Assembly: GCF_004168035.1 (NCBI RefSeq)
Contig: NZ_SDPU01000022.1
Span: 1 to 64,000 of the forward strand
Origin: Nocardioides iriomotensis
GTDB lineage: Bacteria; Actinomycetota; Actinomycetes; Propionibacteriales; Nocardioidaceae
Length of the DNA stretch: 64,000 nt
Reading direction: 5' to 3'
Shown here: positions 32,544 to 41,330 of the stretch, piece after piece
Layout: the number at the start of each line of letters is the position of its first letter
How positions within the stretch are numbered: the first letter of the stretch is position 1
Notes under the pieces: generated by a model
What the model was told of the DNA's origin: nothing
Database searches by the model: none
The model's input: only the letters and a program-made list of their open reading frames with translations
Made by a program: the position numbers and the translations under genes

Positions 32544-33722
32544 GTGACAGGGATCGGAACGGGGGACTGGCGGACGGTCGATGGCGTGGTGACGGCATGG
32601 TTCGACGCGCCGTCACTGAGCGCGGGGGCTTCGCTGGCCGGGCGCATCGTGGAGCTGTCGGCCGGCATCCTGGTCGACCTCCGCGCGACAGGTCTGCGGG
32701 TGCGCCTCGACTCGGACGAGCACGCCGAGGCAGTGTCGCGGGCCGCCCGGGATCTCGGGCTCAGCGCCGACCCCGCCGTACTGCAGCACCTGAGCGTCGT
32801 GCTCGAGTCCGCCAACCCCGCGGGGGTGCGGCAGTTCTGGCAGGGCGTGCTCGACTACGCGCCCACCGAGGACGGCGGCCTGGCGGATCCGTGGCAGCGC
32901 GACCCCGCGATCCGGATCCGGCAGTCGAACGAGCCACGACACCTGCGAAACCGCATCCACCTCGACGTCGTGCGGCCCGCCGCGGCGGTCATGCAGGCGA
33001 GTCCCGGTGAGGCGTCGGGACCCTACGGCGTCTGTCACGCCGACCCCGACGGCAACGAGGTCGACCTGGTGCCGGGCGACCCGCTCGGCGAGACGGCAGG
33101 AACCTCCGACTGGCAGACGGTGTTCGGCGCGATCGCGGGCTACCGCGTCGCCTCGCCGACGCAGCAGCGTGACCTGGCCGCCGCAGCGGGACAACTGGCG
33201 GACGACGCCGGCTTCCCGTTGCTGGTCGACCTGCGCCCCGGACTCGTGATCCTCGACAGCGGCAAGGACCAGGCGGAGGAGGACGCCCACGGCCTCGACC
33301 TCGACTTCACCGACCTCGCCGCAAACCTCCAGACCGCCGCGCGCGGGCTCGGGGCCACCGCCGATCCGGCGCTGCCGCGCTTCGTCCAGCTCTTCCTCGA
33401 CGCCGCAGACGTCGCCGCGGTCCGCGCGTTCTGGGCCGCCGCACTCGGATACACCCAGGACCGGCGAACCGAGGTGAGCGACATCCACGACCCACGGCGG
33501 CTCAACCCGGTCCTGGTGTTCCAGGAGATCGACGCCTCGGAGACGGAACGGTGTCGGCAGCGCAATCGCATCCACGTCGAGCTCGCTGTGCCGGCGGACG
33601 TCGCCCGGGCGCGCCTCGCCTCGACCATCGCCGCCGGCGGCCGTCTCCTCGACGAGTCGGAGGATCGCCGGCGCGTCGCCGACCCCGAAGGCAACGAGCT
33701 GGTGATCGTCACCGGGACCTGA
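32544..33722 (+). CDS. Multi-domain VOC/glyoxalase-like protein
   Basis: A 392-aa protein built of glyoxalase/VOC-like modules in tandem. Two copies of the same unit are visible: LQHLSVVLESANPAGVRQFWQGVLDY...NRIHLDVV...DPDGNEVDLV (about 82-175) and FVQLFLDAADVAAVRAFWAAALGY...NRIHVELAVP...DPEGNELVIV (about 280-388). Each has the LGF-like helix, the NRIH strand and the DPxGNE metal-site Glu. Segments at 1-70 and 185-260 are pterin-dehydratase-like (VDGVVTAWFDAPSLSAGASLAGRI). These double arrangements are usually annotated 4a-hydroxytetrahydrobiopterin dehydratase plus VOC. Substrate unknown. Not obviously related to the wall module. Confidence 0.82.
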   Translation: MTGIGTGDWRTVDGVVTAWFDAPSLSAGASLAGRIVELSAGILVDLRATGLRVRLDSDEHAEAVSRAARDLGLSADPAVLQHLSVVLESANPAGVRQFWQGVLDYAPTEDGGLADPWQRDPAIRIRQSNEPRHLRNRIHLDVVRPAAAVMQASPGEASGPYGVCHADPDGNEVDLVPGDPLGETAGTSDWQTVFGAIAGYRVASPTQQRDLAAAAGQLADDAGFPLLVDLRPGLVILDSGKDQAEEDAHGLDLDFTDLAANLQTAARGLGATADPALPRFVQLFLDAADVAAVRAFWAAALGYTQDRRTEVSDIHDPRRLNPVLVFQEIDASETERCRQRNRIHVELAVPADVARARLASTIAAGGRLLDESEDRRRVADPEGNELVIVTGT

Positions 33723-33927
33723 GCCCGCGAACTACCTGCGGGCGCGAGGCAACGGCGAGAATGACCCGATCGAGCCCTGGGTCGCGGGTCCGCATGCGAC
33801 CTACGGTGAGGAGGACGTTCACCAACGACTGACCAGGCATCCGGCATCCGGCATCCGGTGGCCCAGGCAGTCTGCGCCGGACGGGTCCGGCTCCACAGTG
33901 ATGGCTCCTCGCGCAAGGAGACGGACA
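33723..33927. other. Intergenic region with short repeat
   Basis: No gene. GCCCGC (33723-33728) pairs with 33738-33743 directly after the stop, a weak terminator. A 7-bp unit GGCATCC is repeated three times in tandem at 33836-33856, which is too short to interpret. Confidence 0.5.
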
Positions 33928-34743
33928 ATGGGCACGTGGAACGCGATGACCCCGGAGGCCAAGGGCACGATCCTCCGGGTCGTCCGTCAGGAAGCACAGC
34001 AGTTCTTCGACCTCGTCGACGACGAGGCGGCCTGGCAGGCTCCGACCGGGGCCGGTCACTGGGAGGTCCGGGACCTCGTCGGTCACCTGGTCGACACGAC
34101 GGAGTCCTACTTCCCGGCGTTCGACGCTGCCCGGAACCACACCGAGGTCGACCCGCCCTACGGCCTGCCCGGGATGGCGGACCGGTGCGACGAGATGGCG
34201 CAGGCGTTCCGCTCGGTCCCGCGTGAGGAGCTCGTCGAGCGTGCCCGCACCGACTTCGACAAGATGATGGAGACCTTCGACGCGCTGACGGACGAGGACT
34301 GGACCGACCTCCTGGTCTCGCACTTCTACATGGGTCCGTTGCCGGCGTTCTTCTACCCGGCCTTCCAGCTCATGGACTACGGCGTTCACTCCTGGGACGC
34401 CCGCCAGGGGAGCGGCCGGGCGCACGGTCTCACGGGCGAGGCCGCCGACCTGCTGACGCCGTTCATGTTCGTGCTGTGGCAGTACACCATCAACCCGGTC
34501 ACCCCGGAGGACGAGTGCGAGATCGGGATCCGCATCACCTCCGGCCCGAACGCCGGCGACACCCGGGTCTCCTTGACCAGGGAGGGCTTCTCGTACGCCG
34601 CGGGCGACGTGGGCGACCTGACCGTGCTGGAGTTCGACCCCGGGAGCTTCGTGCTCACCGCGTTCGGCCGCAGCAACGCGGGGACGATCAGGGGCGACCG
34701 CGCGGTGGCCGACCGGTACCTGAACATCTTCTTCAGGATCTGA
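33928..34743 (+). CDS. DinB/maleylpyruvate-isomerase-fold protein
   Basis: A 271-aa protein whose N-terminal half matches the mycothiol-dependent maleylpyruvate isomerase N-terminal (MDMPI/DinB-like) four-helix fold: EAAWQAPTGAGHWEVRDLVGHLVDTTESYF with the conserved WxVxDLxxHL core and first metal-ligand His. LMDYGVHSWDAR supplies the later His/Asp. A C-terminal SCP2-like domain (about 170-270) follows. Such proteins often act as mycothiol-dependent transferases. AAGGAG lies 7 nt before the ATG. Substrate unknown. Confidence 0.83.
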   Translation: MGTWNAMTPEAKGTILRVVRQEAQQFFDLVDDEAAWQAPTGAGHWEVRDLVGHLVDTTESYFPAFDAARNHTEVDPPYGLPGMADRCDEMAQAFRSVPREELVERARTDFDKMMETFDALTDEDWTDLLVSHFYMGPLPAFFYPAFQLMDYGVHSWDARQGSGRAHGLTGEAADLLTPFMFVLWQYTINPVTPEDECEIGIRITSGPNAGDTRVSLTREGFSYAAGDVGDLTVLEFDPGSFVLTAFGRSNAGTIRGDRAVADRYLNIFFRI

Positions 34744-34824
34744 GCACCCGCGGATGGCCGCGGCGGCGCGGCCCGCTCGGGTTCCGCACAGTCGAAGGTG
34801 ACGTGGAACTGTGCTCGCCGGGGC

Positions 34825-35469
34825 TCAGCGACCGGTGGTTCGGTTCCAGAACTGGTGGGTGTGGCCGCTGGCCGTCGTCACCGACTCGATGGTGAAGCGG
34901 TCCTGGACCTCGGCCAGCCCTTCCCACATCGAGACCCCGACACCGAGAGTGATGGGCACGGTGACCAGGTGCATGAAGTCCACCAGATCAGCCGCGAGAA
35001 ACTGGCGGACCGTGGAGGGGCCACCACCGATGCGCACGGCCCGTCCGTCGGCGAAGGCGAGAGCCCGCTCGAGCGCATCGTCGGGCGCGGCATCGACGAA
35101 GTGGAAGCTCGTCCCGTTGCCGAAGTGGATGGGGTCCCGCGGGTGGTGCGTGAGGACCAGCACGGGAGTTCGGAAGGGGGGCTCGTCTCCCCACCAGCCC
35201 CGCCACTCGTCGTCGGTCCACGCACCGGTCTGCGGACCGAACTTGCCCCGACCCATGATCTCGGCGCCGATGCCCTGGCCCCACGTGCTGGTGAGTGCTC
35301 GGTCGACCGTGATCGGGTCGTCGATGGCGCCGAGGCCGTGGATGACGCGGCCGTCGAAGCCGGCGAACAGCCGTTCGGCCCCACCGATCGGTGCTTCGTG
35401 GGTGATCGACGTCCCCGCGCTGTAGCCATCGAGCGAGACGAAGAAGTTGTGCACACGCGTCTTGGCCAT
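34825..35469 (-). CDS. DHFR-family reductase (RibD C-terminal-like)
   Basis: A 214-aa dihydrofolate-reductase-fold protein of the RibD C-terminal group: VHNFFVSLDGYSAG, EIMGRGKFGPQTGAW, VLVLTHHPRDP and the NADPH-binding RIGGGPSTVRQFLAADLVDFMHL. These proteins reduce pyrimidine or pteridine-like substrates, yet many paralogues in actinobacteria have unknown roles. GGAGGAG precedes the ATG. It is the only gene in its direction near here besides the ACT-protein gene upstream. Confidence 0.88.
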   Translation of the reverse strand: MAKTRVHNFFVSLDGYSAGTSITHEAPIGGAERLFAGFDGRVIHGLGAIDDPITVDRALTSTWGQGIGAEIMGRGKFGPQTGAWTDDEWRGWWGDEPPFRTPVLVLTHHPRDPIHFGNGTSFHFVDAAPDDALERALAFADGRAVRIGGGPSTVRQFLAADLVDFMHLVTVPITLGVGVSMWEGLAEVQDRFTIESVTTASGHTHQFWNRTTGR

Positions 35470-35572
35470 GACTTCTCCTCCAGGACGAATCGATGTCGGT
35501 CGAGCTTTGTCCCGTCGCGGCGGGGCGACCCTCGATCGGTACCACCGAGTCCATGCGTGTGCCCCGCGGTGG

Positions 35573-35956
35573 TCAGCTGTCGAGTGCCTCTCGGGCCACG
35601 CGCACGTCATCGGTGCTGAAGACCAGACGTATTCCGCCGAAGGTCGTGTATGCCAGGTCGATGTTCACGTTGGCGTCGGCCAGCCGACGCGCCATCTCGC
35701 CGAGCGCGCCGGGCTCGTCCGAGACGCTCACGACGAACACCTCACGCTCGTCCGCCACTCCGAGTCCGGCCTGGGTGAATGCCTCCCGCAGTGCCTCGAG
35801 CCTCTCGTCGGCGACGAGCACGTGAACGACACCCTTGCCCTCGCCTGTGAATGCGGCGAATCCGTCGATGTTCACCCCGGCGGCGCCCGCGACCTCTCCC
35901 AACCGAGCCAGCTCACCCGGCCGATCGTCGAGGATCACGGTCACGTCGTACGCCAT
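35573..35956 (-). CDS. Tandem ACT-domain protein
   Basis: A 127-aa protein made of two ACT domains: VTVILDDRPGELARLGEVAGAAGVNIDGFAA (1-60) and VFVVSVSDEPGALGEMARRLADANVNIDLAYTTFGG (70-127). ACT domains bind amino acids and regulate metabolic enzymes; this stand-alone form has no enzyme domain. It is divergent from the ornithine aminotransferase gene 130 bp away, which suggests (inference) sensing of an amino acid linked to that enzyme. The reading frame remains open upstream but lacks conserved sequence. Confidence 0.85.
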   Translation of the reverse strand: MAYDVTVILDDRPGELARLGEVAGAAGVNIDGFAAFTGEGKGVVHVLVADERLEALREAFTQAGLGVADEREVFVVSVSDEPGALGEMARRLADANVNIDLAYTTFGGIRLVFSTDDVRVAREALDS

Positions 35957-36088
35957 CACCCTGATGGTGCACCCGGACCTCGACGGGCGCCACTCCACCC
36001 AGCTCAGCAGCGACTCCCGCGGTCTGATCGGGGTGGCCGACCGTAGAGAAGCGTCGTGCTGCGCTCGGTGGCACGGTAGAAAAGACCC

Positions 36089-37330
36089 ATGGCCGGGCAC
36101 AGCCGGGGCAAGCACTCGCCAGCACCTCGGACCGAGACGCATCTGCATCTCGCCGACCGCTTCGTGGCGCACAACTACTACCCGCTCCCGGTGGTCATCG
36201 CCGAGGCGGAAGGGGCGTGGGTCACCGACGTCGACGGCAACCGCTACCTGGACTGCCTCGCCGGCTACTCCGCCCTGAACTTCGGGCACCGGCACCCCGA
36301 CCTGCTGCGCGCCGCCGGCGACCAGCTCGAGCGGGTCACGTTGACCAGCAGAGCCTTCCACAACGACCAGCTGGGCCCGTTCTGCCGCGACCTCGCCCAG
36401 CTGTGCGGCATGGACAGAGTGCTGCCGATGAACACCGGTGCCGAGGCCGTCGAGTCGGCGATCAAGGTCGCCCGCAAGTGGGGCTACGACCTCAAGGGGC
36501 TGCCGACGAACGAGGCCAACCTCGTGGTAGCCGCCGGCAACTTCCACGGCCGAACCACCTCGATCGTGAGCTTCTCCACGGATCCGCTCGCCCGGGAAGG
36601 GTTCGGTCCCTTCACACCCGGCTTCCGGATCGTGGCGTACGGCGACGTCGACGCGATCCGTGGCGCCATCGACGCCAACACCGTCGGGGTGCTGCTCGAG
36701 CCGATCCAGGGCGAGGCCGGGGTGATCATCCCGCCGCCGGGCTACCTCAGGGCCGTCCGCGAGCTGTGCACCGCGAGCGACGTGCTGCTCATCGCCGACG
36801 AGATCCAGTCCGGCCTGGGCCGGACCGGCACCACGTTCGCCTGCGAGCTCGAAGGAGTCGTCCCGGACGTGTACGTGCTGGGCAAGGCCCTCGGAGGCGG
36901 AATCGTCCCCGTCTCGGCGGTGGTCTCCTCCGATGCCGTCCTGGGGGTGCTGCATCCGGGCAACCACGGATCGACGTTCGGCGGGAACCCGCTGGCGGCG
37001 GCGGTCGGTCGGGCGGTCGTGGCCCTCCTGTCGACCGGGGAGTTCCAGAAGCGTGCCCGTGAGCTCGCCGGCGTGCTGGAGAGCGGACTGCGGCAGTACC
37101 TCGGCGCCGGCCTCGTCGACGTGCGCGTCCAGGGTCTGTGGGCAGGCGTCGACATCGACCCCACCCTGATGAGTGGCCGGGAGATGAGCGAACGGATGCT
37201 CGCCAAGGGCGTGCTCATCAAGGACACCCACGGGTCCACGATCCGACTCGCACCGCCCCTCGTCATCGAGGAGGCAGACCTCGCGTGGTTGATCGAGCGG
37301 CTCGGCACCGTGCTGGCCGAGGCACGCTGA
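36089..37330 (+). CDS. rocD: Ornithine aminotransferase (class III)
   Basis: A 413-aa PLP-dependent class III aminotransferase. The N-terminus AHNYYPLPVVIAEAEGAWVTDVDGNRYLDCLAGYSALNFGHRHP is typical of ornithine-oxo-acid transaminase. The ADEIQSGLGRTG segment holds the PLP-ring Asp and Gln and K266 (VYVLGKALGGG) forms the Schiff base. It converts ornithine to glutamate semialdehyde in arginine/proline metabolism. TAGAAA lies 6 nt before the ATG, a weak leaderless -10. No other arginine-degradation gene is adjacent. Confidence 0.93.
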   Translation: MAGHSRGKHSPAPRTETHLHLADRFVAHNYYPLPVVIAEAEGAWVTDVDGNRYLDCLAGYSALNFGHRHPDLLRAAGDQLERVTLTSRAFHNDQLGPFCRDLAQLCGMDRVLPMNTGAEAVESAIKVARKWGYDLKGLPTNEANLVVAAGNFHGRTTSIVSFSTDPLAREGFGPFTPGFRIVAYGDVDAIRGAIDANTVGVLLEPIQGEAGVIIPPPGYLRAVRELCTASDVLLIADEIQSGLGRTGTTFACELEGVVPDVYVLGKALGGGIVPVSAVVSSDAVLGVLHPGNHGSTFGGNPLAAAVGRAVVALLSTGEFQKRARELAGVLESGLRQYLGAGLVDVRVQGLWAGVDIDPTLMSGREMSERMLAKGVLIKDTHGSTIRLAPPLVIEEADLAWLIERLGTVLAEAR

Positions 37331-37438
37331 CCAGCTGACTGGACGAAGCATCGCTCGGCGTCGCGCAGCGGGGTGCGTCGCCGGGGTGGACTGCGCGCCA
37401 GCTTTGCGCACGAACGGGAGCCGGGTAGAAACCCTGCC

Positions 37439-38158
37439 ATGCCCGACTCCGTGAGCACGTCCGCTACCCCTGCCGCTGACTACGACGGGTTCGCTGCGGC
37501 GTACTCGGCCAGCAACGAGAACAACCTCTTCAACGCCTACTACGCGCGTCCGGAGATGATGCGCCTTGCCGGCGACGTCGCCGGTCTGAAGATCCTCGAC
37601 GCCGGATGCGGGTCGGGCCCCATGATGGAAGCCCTGCGCGCCAAGGACGCGGTCGTGTCCGGCTTCGACCTGAGCCCCGCCATGGTCGAGCTGGCCCGCC
37701 GAAGGCTGGGCGAGGGCGCGGACGTGAGAGTCGCAGACCTTGCCGCGCCGCTGCCCTATCCCGACGACGCGTTCGACCTGGTCGTCGCCTCACTGTCCCT
37801 GCACTACGTCAAGGACTGGGCCCCGGTGCTGGCCGAGCTGCGGCGTGTGCTCGAGCCCCGCGGTCGGCTCATCGTCTCGATCATCCACCCGACGGTCTAC
37901 GCGATCGTGTACCCCGAGGCCGACTACTTCGCCCTTACCCAGTACTCCGAGGACTACGACTTCGGCGAGGGGACCGTGTGGATGACCTACTGGCACCGGC
38001 CCCTGCAGGACGTCGTCAACACGTTCATCGACGCGGGGTTCGGCATCAAGGAGGTCACTGAGCCGCCGCCAGCGGTCAACACTCCAGCGGAGCTGCTGCC
38101 CACCGCTGACGGTCGCTCGTTCATCTGCTTCCTGTTCTTCGAGCTCGAAGCGCGTTGA
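37439..38158 (+). CDS. Class I SAM-dependent methyltransferase
   Basis: A 239-aa methyltransferase with the SAM motif I ILDAGCGSGPMMEALRAKDAVVSGFDLSPAMVELAR, motif II/III DDAFDLVVASLSLHYVKDW and LRRVLEPRGRLIVSIIHP (motif post III). It resembles UbiE/Methyltransf_11 enzymes acting on small molecules. The start is the ATG of MPDSVSTS, 7 nt after TAGAAA. Its substrate is unknown, and neither neighbour suggests one. Confidence 0.9.
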   Translation: MPDSVSTSATPAADYDGFAAAYSASNENNLFNAYYARPEMMRLAGDVAGLKILDAGCGSGPMMEALRAKDAVVSGFDLSPAMVELARRRLGEGADVRVADLAAPLPYPDDAFDLVVASLSLHYVKDWAPVLAELRRVLEPRGRLIVSIIHPTVYAIVYPEADYFALTQYSEDYDFGEGTVWMTYWHRPLQDVVNTFIDAGFGIKEVTEPPPAVNTPAELLPTADGRSFICFLFFELEAR

Positions 38159-38310
38159 TCAGGTGCGGCGCACCTTGAGACGGGCTGGGCACAGGTGTGC
38201 TCGGGCCTGGCCACCGTCACCGACACAGTGCTCGATGAAGAGCGTCGCCATGGCGCGAACAAGGGATTCCGGAGCCCGTCCGTCGCGCCGACTGGCACAC
38301 GGATCCCGGC

Positions 38311-38868
38311 GTGGATGACACTTCGGAGGTGCTGATCGACCCTGGGGACTACTTCGAGCTCACGATGGAGGAGCTGCGCGAGGTCGCTCGCTTCGCCGTC
38401 CAGAGCGCCGAGGAGGTCCTGGGCATGTTCGAAGAGGCGAAGCCGGATGATCCCCGCCCAAGGGCGGCAGTCGGAGCCGCCTGGGAGTTCGTGAACGGCG
38501 CCGGGCGAACCAATCTGCAGAGAGCCACCGCCATGGACGCACACCGCGCCGCCAAGGAGGCGCCGAGTGAAGCGGCGAAGCACGCGGCACATGCCGCGGG
38601 TGACGCCGCGGCGGCCGCGTACCTGCACCCGTTTGCGAAGGCCGACCAGGTCGGTCACATCCTGCGCTCATCGGCGCATGCAGCGCGCGCAGCGGAGCTC
38701 CTCGCGGGCGACGACCACCTTGCCGGGCCGGAGCTCGTCGGCAGAGCAGCCACACGCGCGACGCCCGGGCTTGTCGACGTACTTCGTCGATACCCACCGG
38801 CTCCGACAGGCAAGAGCCGAGTCGCAGAACTGATGAGCCTGCTGGACGACACCCTCCGGAGGAGGTGA
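38311..38868 (+). CDS. Imm-5-like putative immunity protein
   Basis: A 185-aa helical, Ala-rich protein. Its central part (LREVARFAVQSAEEVLGMFEEAKPDDPRPRAAVGAAWEFVNGAGRTNLQRATAMDAHRAAKEAPSEAAKHAAHAAGDAAAAAYLHP) follows the Imm-5-like (putative immunity protein) family pattern. Such proteins protect against polymorphic toxins in some systems, but many occur as orphans. No toxin gene is adjacent. The proposed start is GTG without a clear ribosome site; a later start (ATG at 38365, MEELRE) is possible. Confidence 0.68.
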   Translation: MDDTSEVLIDPGDYFELTMEELREVARFAVQSAEEVLGMFEEAKPDDPRPRAAVGAAWEFVNGAGRTNLQRATAMDAHRAAKEAPSEAAKHAAHAAGDAAAAAYLHPFAKADQVGHILRSSAHAARAAELLAGDDHLAGPELVGRAATRATPGLVDVLRRYPPAPTGKSRVAELMSLLDDTLRRR

Positions 38869-38945
38869 TCGCGCGAGATGCGGTCAACGGTCCCGGGAGC
38901 CGGAGAGCCTTGTCGTGCACCTGTCCTGCGGGGATGCTGACTCGC

Positions 38946-39413
38946 ATGAAGCCCGTCGAGCTCGAGCTCGAGCGCACGATCCCGGCACCGATCGACCAGG
39001 TGTTCGCGCGGTTGGTCGACATCGAGGGGCACAACGACTGGATGGCCGGGACGAAAAGCATGCTCAAGCACACCCGGCAGACCTCTCCCGGTGAGCCTGC
39101 CGTCGGGACGACCTTCGTCGACGAGACGCGCCAGGGCTCCATGCCCGGGGAGATTGCCGAGATGGAGGCGCCGCACACGATCGTCTTCCACTGGTGGGAG
39201 ACGTCGAAGTCAGGCAGGTTGACGTTCGAGGGCTGGCCGAGCTATCACCTGCAGCCCTCCCGTGACGGCGAGACGCTGGTCCGCCATCGCGCCAAGCTGG
39301 TGTCCTACGGCGTGTGGCGCCTGGGGACACCGCTCTGGCGCCGGCTCGCCGTCAGAGAGCGCACCATCACGATCGACGCGCTCAAGGCATCCTTCGAACG
39401 ACAGTCCTCGTGA
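38946..39413 (+). CDS. SRPBCC-family protein
   Basis: A 155-aa START-like protein: MKPVELELERTIPAPIDQVFARLVDIEGHNDWMAG opens the fold, then strands with GEIAEMEAPHTIVFHW, and a C-terminal helix (RERTITIDALKASFERQ). Family members bind lipids or hydrophobic ligands or act as cyclases. Ligand unknown. An ATG four codons upstream (MLTRM) is a possible start; I prefer the one beginning the conserved strand. It is the third SRPBCC-fold gene in this window. Confidence 0.82.
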   Translation: MKPVELELERTIPAPIDQVFARLVDIEGHNDWMAGTKSMLKHTRQTSPGEPAVGTTFVDETRQGSMPGEIAEMEAPHTIVFHWWETSKSGRLTFEGWPSYHLQPSRDGETLVRHRAKLVSYGVWRLGTPLWRRLAVRERTITIDALKASFERQSS

Positions 39414-39498
39414 CGCACCAGTTCACGTCGTCCCGTGGCGGTGAGGGCGCGGTTTCCCGTGACCTTCCTTGCTCGCCGAGACTTTGGGACTCGTCGCC

Positions 39499-40992
39499 TC
39501 ACATCCCGAGCGACTCCCAGGGACCCCAGATCGCGAACGTCATGCCCTTGCTGGACTGGATGTTCACGAACAGGGTGTGGCCGTCGGGGCTGAACGTCGA
39601 CCCGGCGAACTCGTCCTCGGTGCGATCGGCGCCGGTGCTGCTGGTGAGCTGGTTCCAGGCGATGTTGATCAGCTCGCCGTCGGGGCGCAGCGCTCGGATG
39701 TAGTTGTCGTTGGACCCGTCCTCGCAGACCACGATGGTGCCGTTGCGGCTGGTCACGTTGTCGGGGAAGTCGAGGGTGTCCGGGTCCGGCGATTCGTAGA
39801 CCATGGTGAGCGTCTCGGCACGCGTGTCGTAGGCCCAGATCTGGCCGCGGCCGTTGCCGTAGCCCCCGGCGCTGTCCTGCATCACCGTCTCGGCCGGCCC
39901 GCCGCCCTGGGTCGAGGTGAAGAACACGACGCCGTCGTCACACACCTGGCCCTCGAGCCGGGAGAAGTACGCCGCGCCCTGCTCCCAGCCCTGCGAGCTC
40001 GTGTGCACGATCGCCTGGTCGTTGGTCATGCCGGTCTTCGCCACCGGGTCGTAGTCGCCGCGGAAGTCGGGCTCCGCGATCGGCACCCACTCCACGTCGT
40101 ACGTCGTGCCGCGGGGGTGGCTGGCCTCGAGGTGCGCGTTGTCGGTGCCCTTGACCTTGAGCATCTCGAGACGGCCCTTGTTGTCGAGCTTGCCGGTGCG
40201 CATCGGGTCGTTCTTCGGCGTGTAGCGGTAGAAGCCCGAGGGGAAGGCGAAGTTGTCCTCGGTGAGGTAGAGCGCGCCGCTGTCGGGGTCGAACGACACC
40301 GCCTCGTGCGCGAACCGCCCGGCGCGGGTCAGCGGCTTGCCGGGGGCGTCGCCGAGCGAGCGCCTGCCGACGGGCACCTCGAAGACGTAGCCGTGCGGCT
40401 TCTGCAGCCCGGTGTTGGGCGCGCCGGTGAAGTCGGGGCCGACGTCGGGGCCGTTGACGGTCTCCTCGCAGGTCACCCAGGCGCCCCACGGCATCCGGCC
40501 CCCGGAGCAGTTCATCATCGTGCCGCTGAGGCTGGTGAAGGCGTCGAGCACCTCGCCCTCGAGCGTGGTGTGCACCGTCGTCGTACCGCCGCCGGCGGCG
40601 GAGTCGTAGGGCTCGCGCGGGCCGAACGCGCCGGGGGAGCCGTTGACTTCGTGGTTGCGGATCAGCACGACCGTCGGGTCGCCGCGGTGGCGTCCACCGG
40701 CGAACGCGCCCATGCCGTCGTGCCGCCCGGGCAGGGTGGTGCCGTCGGCGAGCACGACCGGCGACTCCGTGTCGTGGAACGACCGGTACTTGAAGCCCTC
40801 GGGCAGGTGCAGCCGCACCTTGCCGTCGCGCTGGTCGGGCACCGGCACCAGGCCGGCGGTGACGGCGGCGGCCGGCACGGTAGCCCCCGTCGCCGACGAG
40901 ACGAAGCCGGCGAACGGGCCGCCGACGGCGAGGGCGGCGAGGCCGCCCTTGAGCACGGTACGGCGTTCCACGGCCGAGGACTGCAGGCTCAT
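39499..40992 (-). CDS. PhoX-like (DUF839) Tat-exported phosphatase
   Basis: A 497-aa exported protein. Its N-terminus has a Tat-type signal (ERRTVLKGGLAALAVGGPFAGF). The body is a DUF839 beta-propeller of PhoX-type alkaline phosphatases: VLIRNHEVN, WVTCEETVNGP, EAVSFDPDSGALYLTEDN and the C-terminal GTIVVCEDGSN and FAGSTFSPDGHTLFVNIQ. PhoX enzymes use Ca and Fe to release phosphate from esters. A GGGAGGT site precedes the start. It is divergent from the lacI operon; the pairing looks incidental, as no Pho box is visible. Confidence 0.87.
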   Translation of the reverse strand: MSLQSSAVERRTVLKGGLAALAVGGPFAGFVSSATGATVPAAAVTAGLVPVPDQRDGKVRLHLPEGFKYRSFHDTESPVVLADGTTLPGRHDGMGAFAGGRHRGDPTVVLIRNHEVNGSPGAFGPREPYDSAAGGGTTTVHTTLEGEVLDAFTSLSGTMMNCSGGRMPWGAWVTCEETVNGPDVGPDFTGAPNTGLQKPHGYVFEVPVGRRSLGDAPGKPLTRAGRFAHEAVSFDPDSGALYLTEDNFAFPSGFYRYTPKNDPMRTGKLDNKGRLEMLKVKGTDNAHLEASHPRGTTYDVEWVPIAEPDFRGDYDPVAKTGMTNDQAIVHTSSQGWEQGAAYFSRLEGQVCDDGVVFFTSTQGGGPAETVMQDSAGGYGNGRGQIWAYDTRAETLTMVYESPDPDTLDFPDNVTSRNGTIVVCEDGSNDNYIRALRPDGELINIAWNQLTSSTGADRTEDEFAGSTFSPDGHTLFVNIQSSKGMTFAIWGPWESLGM

Positions 40993-41330
40993 CAAACCTC
41001 CCGAAAGGTGACGGACCGGCACACCCTACTCACGAGGTGCCGCGCGAGGGAACAACCAATTTCGTCGGCGATCCGCCCGCCTGGATCACCCCGAGAACCG
41101 CAGACGAATCGTGGTGCTACGCCGGGCCCGCACGGGGAACTCGCTCGTTCAGGAAGTCGGTCGAGCGGCGGCGTTACCACACCGGACCCGGCCCAAACGT
41201 CGGCACCCCGGGGGACCAGACCGGACCCGGGCCGGGGGTTGACAGGGTCGTGTGACGACGGGCACGTTACCGATGTAACCGTTTTCAGAAACCGGTTACA
41301 GGACTCGCTGAACACCACTCGGGAGGTGCT
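40993..41330. promoter_or_regulatory. Control region of the glycan operon
   Basis: This 338-bp gap between the PhoX-like gene and lacI contains a TTGACA at 41239-41244 and, just beyond it, two overlapping dyads: GTTAC(41266-41270)-CGAT-GTAAC(41275-41279), and TGTAACCG/CGGTTACA at 41274-41300. It likely carries the operon promoter with its repressor sites. The spacing from TTGACA to a good -10 is unclear. No gene is present. Confidence 0.55.
41274..41300. promoter_or_regulatory. LacI-type operator dyad
   Basis: TGTAACCG and CGGTTACA are perfect 8-bp inverted arms separated by 11 bp, 31 nt upstream of the lacI GTG. A half-site GTTACC recurs on the left. This is the most likely binding site for the LacI protein encoded downstream (autoregulation plus control of the co-transcribed transporter). 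Confidence 0.6.

Noticed and set aside
37439-38868. A toxin-antitoxin or contact-inhibition locus around the Imm-5-like gene
   Set aside because: Neighbours are a methyltransferase and an SRPBCC protein; no toxin, export or Rhs-like gene is present.
40993-41230. A Pho box upstream of the PhoX-like gene
   Set aside because: No convincing pair of direct PHO repeats was seen on either strand.
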